DNA of 5,673 nt from Flavobacteriales bacterium (lineage in GTDB: Bacteria; Bacteroidota; Bacteroidia; Flavobacteriales_D; Sanyastnellaceae), in contig CANHIV010000090.1 of assembly GCA_947460525.1 (NCBI GenBank), positions 1-5,673 on the forward strand. Reading direction: 5' to 3'. The translations under genes were made by a program, and so were the position numbers. The notes under the pieces are model-generated. The model worked only from the letters and a program-made list of their open reading frames with translations. It was not told the origin of the DNA and made no database searches. Position 1 is the stretch's first letter, and every line of letters begins with the position of its first letter. Positions 1 to 5,673 of the stretch are shown piece after piece.

Positions 1-1149
1 ACGTTCATTGCTTCCCAAAATGCCGTAGAACCAGTTGTGTCCTACTTCGTGCATGATTACCGTTTCCAATTCTTCTGCAGAAGAAGCATTTCCAATGACA
101 GTGACGTTTGGGTATTCCATTCCGCCACCTGCGCTGATGGTGCCATCCACTGCAGTAACAACGGTGTATGGGTAGTCACCATTCCATAAGGAGTAGTAAT
201 AAGTAGCATCGCCAATGTATTGGGTGGCATTGGACCAAAGTTTTTGATTCTGTGGCGTGAACATGGCCCAAGTGGTTACCTTGGTTTTGGTATAAGGTGT
301 TACCACTTCGCCTTTGCGAACAATCCATCTTTTGTCGGCAAACCATCCAAAGTCATGTACGTTTTTTTGTTTGTATTGGATGGTCTTCCATTCCAAAGAG
401 GTAGGTGGAAATGATTCGGCGTAAATGGTGTCGGCGGGCATGGGCATTTCAGCCAATTGATTTAGCCAGGTAATTTCAGATTCAGTCTGAAGATTGCCGG
501 TCGAGCCGACAACGTAGTTGCTGGGCACAGTGATGCTGACATTGTAGCTTCCAAATTCACTGTAGAACTCACCTTGTGTCAAATAAGGCATGGCATGCCA
601 ACCCTCTCGGTCATATACCGCCGGCTTGGGATACCACTGGGTGATTTGATAACTTTGACCAATATGGCCCAATCTCGAAATACTTCCACTTGGAAGCTTC
701 ACACGAAATGGGGTAGTGATGGTAACTGACTGCCCGGGCAATAGCGGTGTATTTAAATGCAAAACGCCAATGTCAATGTGGGTACTGTCCAAGTGCCAAT
801 GGATGGTTTCTCCATTCACTTGAAAATTCAATGAGTCAATGAAGCCCTTGTCTGTTCTTAAGGTGCTGTACAAAATGAAATTCTTTTGACGAGCCAGTTG
901 TTTGGCCAATGCCGTTTGTTTGTTTTTGTAGGCATTGGGCCAAAGGTGCATGTAGATAGTGCTCAATGCATCTGGGCTATTGTTGGTGTATACCAAAGTT
1001 TCATAACCACTGATGAAGTGGTTGACGTCATCCAACTTTACTTGAATATTGTAATCTACATATTGCTGAAAGTAAGGTTGATTTTCTTTTTGTTGCGCTT
1101 GCGAAGACAAAGTCAATACGCATAGGATAGCAATGAATATCTGTTTCAT
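1..1149 (-). CDS. M1-family (gluzincin) zinc metallopeptidase, secreted; 3' end cut off by window edge
   Basis: This frame stays open from the ATG at 1149 to the left edge, giving 383 residues of an incomplete protein. M1 enzymes are zinc aminopeptidases that remove N-terminal residues from peptides. Residues 367-373 read HEVGHNW, the HExxHxW zinc and catalytic motif, with zinc ligands H367 and H371 and general base E368. The third ligand, a Glu about 18 residues later, lies outside the window. Residues 341-346 read GGGMEY, the counterpart of the GxMEN substrate-binding motif. WYPKP (172-176) and DFGWFADK (266-273) are further landmarks of the Bacteroidota-type subgroup as I know it. The N-terminus is a classic signal peptide: K2, a hydrophobic core at 4-14, then SSQA with likely cleavage after A18, so export is expected. 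The start is 1 nt beyond the stop of the upstream lipoprotein gene, which suggests coupled translation. No Shine-Dalgarno sequence is visible; the leader is A/T-rich. Substrate and total length cannot be told. Confidence 0.93.
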   Translation of the reverse strand, partial: MKQIFIAILCVLTLSSQAQQKENQPYFQQYVDYNIQVKLDDVNHFISGYETLVYTNNSPDALSTIYMHLWPNAYKNKQTALAKQLARQKNFILYSTLRTDKGFIDSLNFQVNGETIHWHLDSTHIDIGVLHLNTPLLPGQSVTITTPFRVKLPSGSISRLGHIGQSYQITQWYPKPAVYDREGWHAMPYLTQGEFYSEFGSYNVSITVPSNYVVGSTGNLQTESEITWLNQLAEMPMPADTIYAESFPPTSLEWKTIQYKQKNVHDFGWFADKRWIVRKGEVVTPYTKTKVTTWAMFTPQNQKLWSNATQYIGDATYYYSLWNGDYPYTVVTAVDGTISAGGGMEYPNVTVIGNASSAEELETVIMHEVGHNWFYGILGSNER

Positions 1150-1150
1150 A

Positions 1151-2266
1151 TTATTTTAAAAGCTTATCAAGGTGTTTGTGAAGATTTTTTCCCATCGCAT
1201 CAGTACCGTGTGCTACGATGATTCCATTTTTGTCTAGAAGAATTGCATAGGGAATGGAGTTGATGCCCCATTTCGTGCAGACATCAGAATTCCAACCTTT
1301 GAAATCACAGACGTGATGGGGCCATTTTAGCAAATTGTCTTGCTTCATAGCGGCATACCAGGCTTCTTGTGTTTTGTCCAATGAGATGGAGAAAATTTGC
1401 AATCCTTTGGGATGGTATTTGTCATAAGTAGCAACGAGCTCTGGATTGGATGCGCGGCAGGGCCCGCACCAAGATGCCCAACAATCCACCAAAACAACTT
1501 GACCACTCAAATCACTGGGAACTTTTAATCTGTTGTTTAAATCAGGTAGCGGTACGTCCGGTAATTTTTTTCCAACGGCAATGATTTGGTCAATGGGTGG
1601 TCGAGAAACGGATTTCACTTCGTCTTCCAGCTGTCGCACATATTGACTCCAAGCTTGGAAATACTCACTTTCACTCATTGTTTCTTGCAACGCATCCTTT
1701 ACCTTTTTGTATTGATCGATGTATTGTGCAGGATCTAGGTATTGAACAACCATAACCGCTGCAGGCTCGGAGTAATTGCCGTCCAACCACGAGGCTGCAA
1801 TTTCACCAATTTCTTTTTGTAAAGCTTCGATTCTAGGTGCCGTGATGTCTCCGCCTTCTTGCATATCCAAATCAATCATCTCTTTCATCTTCGGTCCAAT
1901 TAGCTTTCCATATGAAAGAAATTTAGAGGACGCCGGTGAACCATTGATGTCTACGGATTCGTTGAGATTTCCAAAATGGCCATTCAAAGTTACATGCTCT
2001 GTACTATCGGTAATCAATACGACATAGTCATTGGGGTTCAATTCCAATCGATAAAAGTCTTTGTACAAAGCTTTTTGTGGACGCAAAGTGTATTTGTCAT
2101 CGGGACCAATAACGGTACTGTCCAACACGGCATCTTCACCATCACGCATTCCGATGAGATAGAGCGTTTGACCGCTTCCGCCTTCGATCTTACCTTCAAT
2201 TTTTTGTCCTCCATTGCAACTTGCCAAAAGCAAAGCCAATATGGGAATGATCCACCTTGTCATCAT
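1151..2266 (-). CDS. TlpA-like thioredoxin-fold lipoprotein with DUF4369-like N-terminal region
   Basis: The 371-residue product is a predicted periplasm-facing, membrane-anchored thiol-disulfide oxidoreductase of the TlpA/ResA type. Residues 1-17 form a lipoprotein signal with lipobox LASC and C17 as the lipidated residue. No acidic residues follow C17 directly, so there is no clear surface-export signal. Residues about 22-110 resemble the beta-rich DUF4369 domain that often precedes TlpA domains in Bacteroidota. A helical middle region spans about 115-225. The thioredoxin domain covers about 233-371, with active site WCGPC (C267, C270) and the cis-proline loop SIP (P339). C262, C320 and C330 are additional cysteines. 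Family members reduce or oxidise periplasmic disulfides, for example in cytochrome c maturation; the partner here is unknown. The start ATG overlaps the gatB stop as ATGA, which supports this start; a second ATG directly follows and could also serve. The gene is followed 1 nt later by the M1 peptidase gene. Confidence 0.93.
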   Translation of the reverse strand: MMTRWIIPILALLLASCNGGQKIEGKIEGGSGQTLYLIGMRDGEDAVLDSTVIGPDDKYTLRPQKALYKDFYRLELNPNDYVVLITDSTEHVTLNGHFGNLNESVDINGSPASSKFLSYGKLIGPKMKEMIDLDMQEGGDITAPRIEALQKEIGEIAASWLDGNYSEPAAVMVVQYLDPAQYIDQYKKVKDALQETMSESEYFQAWSQYVRQLEDEVKSVSRPPIDQIIAVGKKLPDVPLPDLNNRLKVPSDLSGQVVLVDCWASWCGPCRASNPELVATYDKYHPKGLQIFSISLDKTQEAWYAAMKQDNLLKWPHHVCDFKGWNSDVCTKWGINSIPYAILLDKNGIIVAHGTDAMGKNLHKHLDKLLK

Positions 2267-3747
2267 TTATCTAGAAGTTTTTGAATGATGGAAGAAGCCA
2301 CTTTGGGGTTGGCTTTTCCTTGCGATTTTTTCATCAATTCGCCCATGAAAAGACCCAATAATCCTTTGTTACCAGCTTGGTATGCCGCTACTTTATCGGG
2401 CCATGCAGCCAAGATCTCCGCAGCCATATTTTCAATCTCGTCATCGCCTGCATCTTGAATTAAATTCATTTCTTGCGCGATTTCCGATGCATTTTTTGTT
2501 GGATGATCGAAGAGAACAGGGAGGATTTTTTCAGCAGCAGTAGACGAACTTACTTTTCCTGAAGAAATCAAATCAAGAACACTCACCAATTGATTGGGGC
2601 TGAATGTCATTTGTGAAATTTCGATGGCTCGTTCATTCAGCAGGGCTTTGATGGGCCCCATTAGCCAGTTGGCTGCCATCTTGTATTCACTGGTTTTTTG
2701 GATAACTTCCTCAAACCAAAGGGCCATTTCTTTTTCCTGGGTGATCACCAAAGCATCATATTCAGAAAGTCCCAATTGCTGGGTGTACTTGACCACCAAT
2801 TCTTGAGGAAGCGCAGGAAGTTGTGATTTGATTTGGTCAATTTTTTCTTGCGTAATGTGCAAGGGCAAAATATCGGGTTCTGGGAAATAACGGTAATCGT
2901 GCGCCAACTCCTTGCTTCGCATGGATTGTGTGGTTCCTGAAGGCGCATCAAAATTTCGGGTTTCTTGAACAATGGTTCCTCCGTTTTCGATGCATTCAAT
3001 TTGCCTTTTCATTTCATATTCAATGGCTCGTTGAACATTGCGAATGGAGTTCATGTTCTTCACTTCGCATCTTGTATTGAATCGTGTTTCTCCTTTTTTT
3101 CGGACAGAAATATTGGCATCACAACGCATCGAACCCTCTTCCATATTTCCATCGCAGATGCCCAAGTAGCGAACCAATTTTCTTAATTCGGTGAGGTAAT
3201 TGTAGGCCTCTTTTGAGCTTCTTAAATCGGGCTCACTAACCACTTCAATCAACGGAACGCCTGCACGGTTCAGGTCAATCAATGTATCAAAAGGATCTTG
3301 ATCGTGCATGCTCTTTCCAGCATCCTCTTCAAGATGCGCTCTGGTGATATTGATTCTCTTTACTTCATCATTCTCATCTTTGATATCCAAATATCCACCT
3401 GTGCAAATGGGCGTTTTGTCTTGGGTAATTTGATAGCCTTTGGGTAAATCAGCGTAGAAGTAATTCTTACGTGCAAAGTACATGTCACGGTGAATCTCCA
3501 TGTTCATGGCCAGACCCAATTGGATGGCGCAGTCAATAGACGTCGCATTCACCACGGGCAAGGTTCCAGGATGTCCCAATGATACAGGACTCACCAATGT
3601 GTTGGGCATTTCGCCAAATAGATTGGCATCAGATGAATAAGCTTTGGAATGGGTACTCAATTGCATGTGCACCTCCAATCCCACTACCAATTCATAGTCA
3701 TCGTAAGGAATATTTTTTACTGATGTTGTTTCAACCATTTCTTCCAT
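2263..3747 (-). CDS. gatB: Aspartyl/glutamyl-tRNA(Asn/Gln) amidotransferase subunit B
   Basis: GatB is the tRNA-binding and kinase-like subunit of the cytoplasmic GatCAB complex. The complex converts misacylated Glu-tRNA(Gln) or Asp-tRNA(Asn) to the correct amidated form using ATP and ammonia released by GatA. The 494-residue product is full length for the family. Diagnostic motifs appear in order: GLEVH (23-27), ARKNYFYADLPKGYQ (92-106), HLEEDAGK (138-145), DLNRAGVPLIEVVSEPD (158-174), a D/N-rich stretch ending EEGSMRCDANIS (203-214), CEVKNMNS (227-234) and ETRNFD to RSKE (262-280). Residues from about 340 onward form the helical and YqeY-like tail that contacts tRNA, including LFMGELMKKSQGKANP near the end. 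E25, H27 and E140/E141 are likely metal or ATP site residues by analogy with other GatB proteins. The start is uncertain: ATG at 3747 or ATG at 3738 (residue 4), both inside lpxK. Both are preceded by short purine runs. gatA and gatC are not in the window, which is common outside Firmicutes. Confidence 0.97.
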   Translation of the reverse strand: MEEMVETTSVKNIPYDDYELVVGLEVHMQLSTHSKAYSSDANLFGEMPNTLVSPVSLGHPGTLPVVNATSIDCAIQLGLAMNMEIHRDMYFARKNYFYADLPKGYQITQDKTPICTGGYLDIKDENDEVKRINITRAHLEEDAGKSMHDQDPFDTLIDLNRAGVPLIEVVSEPDLRSSKEAYNYLTELRKLVRYLGICDGNMEEGSMRCDANISVRKKGETRFNTRCEVKNMNSIRNVQRAIEYEMKRQIECIENGGTIVQETRNFDAPSGTTQSMRSKELAHDYRYFPEPDILPLHITQEKIDQIKSQLPALPQELVVKYTQQLGLSEYDALVITQEKEMALWFEEVIQKTSEYKMAANWLMGPIKALLNERAIEISQMTFSPNQLVSVLDLISSGKVSSSTAAEKILPVLFDHPTKNASEIAQEMNLIQDAGDDEIENMAAEILAAWPDKVAAYQAGNKGLLGLFMGELMKKSQGKANPKVASSIIQKLLDK

Positions 3748-4736
3748 TCTTCAATATCTTCTTTGTGAATCGTTGTTTTAATTGGCAAATAATATATGGG
3801 GATGTCTTTCCATTGAGTAAGATGAGCAATGCGCATGGCATCTTTCTCAGTGGTGATCCAACCTTCAATATTGCCCCCAAAGGTAACCAATTTTGACCGA
3901 AGCATTTCGGCCTCTTGATCACCTAACCATTGATGATCGCGCCATGCAATTGCCTCTTGGATTTCAAAATTCTTTTTTAAAAAATGAAGAAAAGGTTTCG
4001 GATGAGCGATGCCGCAAAATCCGCCCCAGTTATCGGGCATTTTGTTTTTGTTTGGGAAAAGCGCGACAATGGGCGAAGTGTTGGTTTGGGAAAAAAATAC
4101 GGGAGCGGATGATATTTCTTTAATCTCGCTGCGAATGCGCATCATGGATTGTTGATCAATGTTTTCCGGGGTGCTGGTGATAACAATGGCATGGGCAGAT
4201 TGAGCGCGAGAAATGAGGTCGCGCAACCCACCCGCCGGCCAAAGTTGATCCTTGTAGAACAGTTGGTCAAATTTCGAAAGAAGAACATAGGTAGTTCCTT
4301 TCAAAGCGCGATGTTGGAAGGCATCATCCAAAATGATTCTATCCAAATGTGGAAATTTCTCTTTAAGATATTGGATGCCGAGAATCCGCTTTTCAGCTAC
4401 GGCACCGGGCATTTGAGGATAATGTTGATGAATCAACAAAGGCTCATCACCAATGGTGCAGGCATCTGAAGAGGAAGAAATTGGGACCAAGCCTTTGGTT
4501 TTTCGACCATACCCCCGAGAAACAAATCCGGTTTTTCCAAAGGGTTGCAATTCTTGAATAAGGAAATCGGTGAAGGGTGTTTTCCCTGCTCCGCCAATGG
4601 CCAGATTGCCAATGATGATGGTTTTTATTTTTGGTGTTTCACTTTTGAAAAAACCAATGTCATACAAGAAATGACGAATCCGAAGTATCCCACCCAAGAG
4701 GTAGGCAATAATATTTCGAATCAACTTGAATGGCAT
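3717..4736 (-). CDS. lpxK: Tetraacyldisaccharide 4'-kinase (lipid A 4'-kinase)
   Basis: LpxK phosphorylates the 4' position of the tetraacyldisaccharide 1-phosphate precursor to give lipid IVA, the sixth step of lipid A synthesis, at the cytoplasmic face of the inner membrane. The product is 339 residues, normal for the family. An N-terminal hydrophobic and basic segment (about 5-30) is the usual membrane-associating helix. The P-loop is GNLAIGGAGKTPF (43-55), with K52 and T53 as nucleotide-binding residues. SRGYGR (73-78), GDEPLL (96-101) and DDAFQH (137-142, Walker B-like) follow. The C-terminal half has GIAHP (242-246), RDH (266-268) and TTEKDA (295-300). By analogy with the Aquifex enzyme, D97 and H268 may be the catalytic pair and D137/D138 the Mg site; this is an alignment by eye. 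It is the first gene of the minus-strand cluster, lies divergent to the Nif3 gene, and its 3' end overlaps gatB. Confidence 0.96.
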   Translation of the reverse strand: MPFKLIRNIIAYLLGGILRIRHFLYDIGFFKSETPKIKTIIIGNLAIGGAGKTPFTDFLIQELQPFGKTGFVSRGYGRKTKGLVPISSSSDACTIGDEPLLIHQHYPQMPGAVAEKRILGIQYLKEKFPHLDRIILDDAFQHRALKGTTYVLLSKFDQLFYKDQLWPAGGLRDLISRAQSAHAIVITSTPENIDQQSMMRIRSEIKEISSAPVFFSQTNTSPIVALFPNKNKMPDNWGGFCGIAHPKPFLHFLKKNFEIQEAIAWRDHQWLGDQEAEMLRSKLVTFGGNIEGWITTEKDAMRIAHLTQWKDIPIYYLPIKTTIHKEDIEEWKKWLKQHQ

Positions 4737-4770
4737 TTTCTTATTTTCGAGGGGAAATTACAATAGAAAA
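4737..4770. promoter_or_regulatory. Divergent intergenic gap between lpxK and the Nif3 gene, presumed to hold or border two promoters
   Basis: Only 34 A/T-rich nucleotides separate the two divergent start codons, so promoters for both directions must lie here or inside the neighbouring coding starts. Bacteroidota promoters have a -7 element near TAnnTTTG. On the plus strand, TATTTTCG at 4742-4749 differs from that by one base and would give a leader of about 15 nt for the Nif3 gene. On the minus strand, TATCTTTT (complement of 4782-4789, inside the Nif3 gene) also differs by one base and would give a leader of about 40 nt for lpxK. Neither has a well-spaced TTTG-like -33 element, so both are weak candidates. 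A purine run at 4749-4754 is too far from the Nif3 ATG to act as a normal Shine-Dalgarno site. Confidence 0.35.
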
Positions 4771-5673
4771 ATGACAAGGGTAAAAGATATTGTTGCTGAA
4801 TTGGAGAATTGGGCGCCAAGCGCGTTGCAAGAGTCTTATGACAACGGCGGGCTGATTGTAGGTGATGCGAATAATGAAGTTAGTGGAGTGTTGTGTTGCT
4901 TGGACAGCATTGAGGAAGTGGTGGACGAAGCCATAGCATTGGGCTGTAACGTGATTCTTGCCCATCATCCCATCGTTTTTTCAGGATTAAAGAAGATTAC
5001 AGGAAAGAGTTATGTGGAGCGGACAATCATCAAAGCCATCCAAAATGATATTGCCATCATCGCATGGCACACGGCTTTGGACAATGTTTCCACTGGGGTA
5101 AATGCCCAATTGGGAAGGGTGTTGGGAGTAGAACAGAGGCGTATTCTACAACCCAAGAAAAGCAATTTGTACAAGTTAGGGGTGTATGTATCCGAAGAAA
5201 ATTTCAAAGCAATGGAGGATGCTGTTTTTGCAGCAGGAGGCGGATGGATTGGCAATTACTCCGAATGCAGTTTCAGCTGGGAAGGGCTAGGCGCTTTCAA
5301 GCCCGAAGATGGCGCAAATCCTCAAACGGGCACCATCGGTCAACGATGGGTAGAAAAAGAAATGAAAGTAGAGTTTATTGTTCCTGAACATGCAAAATGG
5401 GCGGTCCATCAAGCGATGATGCAAACCCATCCCTATGAGGAGGTGGCGCATGAATGGATAAAGTTGGAGAATAGCAGAACCGATGTGGGGTCAGGAATGA
5501 TTGGAGAGTTGAAAGAGGCGGTAAACATTAGGCAATGGTTAGGAGCCATCAAGGAAAAAATGCAATTGGGCTGTGTCAAGCACACTGCTTTTGTGAATGA
5601 AAAGATTCAACGGGTTGCTTGGTGCGGAGGCAGTGGTGATTTTCTTTTGGAAGACGCCATTGCGCAAAGAGCG
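4771..5673 (+). CDS. Nif3-like dinuclear metal-centre protein (NIF3/YbgI, DUF34 family); 3' end cut off by window edge
   Basis: The frame is open from ATG 4771 to the right edge, 301 residues without a stop. Nif3-family proteins are widely conserved cytoplasmic proteins that form toroidal hexamers with a two-metal site. Some databases name them GTP cyclohydrolase I type 2, but the role is not settled. Visible hallmarks are YDNGGLIVGD (23-32, matching the usual WDNxGLxVGD), LAHHPIVF (63-70) with metal ligands H65 and H66, and AWHTALDN (98-105) with H100 and D104 as likely ligands. A middle segment of about 133-230, including GVYV, HPYEE and the glycine-rich FAAGGGWIGNYS, matches the PII/CutA-like insert found in longer family members. 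WCGGSGD (284-290) marks the return to the core fold. The final metal-binding His/Glu motif lies beyond the edge. Members with the insert usually run about 360-370 residues, so roughly 60-70 are missing. The start fits the family's N-terminus and an A/T-rich leader. Confidence 0.95.
   Translation, partial: MTRVKDIVAELENWAPSALQESYDNGGLIVGDANNEVSGVLCCLDSIEEVVDEAIALGCNVILAHHPIVFSGLKKITGKSYVERTIIKAIQNDIAIIAWHTALDNVSTGVNAQLGRVLGVEQRRILQPKKSNLYKLGVYVSEENFKAMEDAVFAAGGGWIGNYSECSFSWEGLGAFKPEDGANPQTGTIGQRWVEKEMKVEFIVPEHAKWAVHQAMMQTHPYEEVAHEWIKLENSRTDVGSGMIGELKEAVNIRQWLGAIKEKMQLGCVKHTAFVNEKIQRVAWCGGSGDFLLEDAIAQRA

Noticed and set aside
220..1125. Plus-strand open frames of 64 and 79 codons at 220-414 and 886-1125
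   Set aside because: They lie antisense to the M1 peptidase, whose frame is open throughout with family motifs. Their translations show no recognisable domain.
1776..2284. Plus-strand open frames at 1776-2027 and 1976-2284
   Set aside because: They are antisense to the TlpA-like gene and overlap each other. The apparent protein content is explained by the coding strand opposite.
3579..3896. Plus-strand 105-codon frame spanning the gatB/lpxK junction
   Set aside because: It is antisense to two well-supported genes, and its composition is what antisense reading of them gives. No start signal or family match is seen.
4149..4469. Plus-strand 106-codon frame inside lpxK
   Set aside because: It is antisense to the conserved middle of LpxK, including GDEPLL and DDAFQH, so it is a shadow frame.
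4797..4814. Short direct repeat (GAATTGG occurring near GAATTGGG)
   Set aside because: It encodes ordinary Nif3 N-terminal residues, is only two copies, and is within chance expectation.
4741..5387. Minus-strand frames at 4741-4968 and 5010-5255 and a plus-strand frame at 5064-5387
   Set aside because: All overlap the Nif3-family gene, whose frame carries the HHP and HTALD motifs and continues to the edge.
1..5673. Search by eye for CRISPR repeats, tRNA or rRNA genes, insertion-sequence ends and stem-loop terminators
   Set aside because: Nothing convincing was found. Nearly all bases are accounted for by five coding regions, and neither transcription unit ends inside the window.

Overview
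The window is ordinary, densely coding chromosome from a member of the Bacteroidota, most likely a Flavobacteriales-type organism. This rests on gene content and protein style, not on any search. Pointers are the thioredoxin-fold lipoprotein with a DUF4369-like N-terminal region, the M1 peptidase with HEVGHNWFYG and GGMEYP motifs, LpxK with a DDAFQH motif, and A/T-rich translation starts with little Shine-Dalgarno sequence. LpxK shows a Gram-negative, lipid A-producing cell. Base composition looks moderate (mid-40s % GC by eye) and even across the window, with no sign of mobile DNA.

Layout. Positions 4736 down to 1 carry a minus-strand cluster read right to left: lpxK (lipid A 4'-kinase), gatB (tRNA amidotransferase subunit B), a TlpA-like thioredoxin-fold lipoprotein, and an M1-family metallopeptidase that runs off the left edge. 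lpxK and gatB overlap by up to 31 nt. gatB and the lipoprotein gene overlap by 4 nt (ATGA). The lipoprotein stop and the peptidase start are 1 nt apart. This is almost certainly one transcription unit with translational coupling. To the right of a 34-nt divergent gap, a plus-strand Nif3-family gene starts at 4771 and runs off the right edge.

Function. The four minus-strand genes do not form one pathway. lpxK and gatB are cytoplasmic housekeeping genes, the second pair are exported envelope proteins, and the Nif3 protein is a conserved, poorly understood metal-binding protein. The last two operon genes could work together in the periplasm, but nothing in the sequence proves it.

No rRNA, tRNA, CRISPR array, insertion sequence, attachment site or convincing terminator was seen. 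No stretch over 300 bases lacks a gene. I found no evidence of an undescribed system; the points worth a second look are gene overlaps, one extra cysteine beside a thioredoxin active site, and the compact divergent promoter region.
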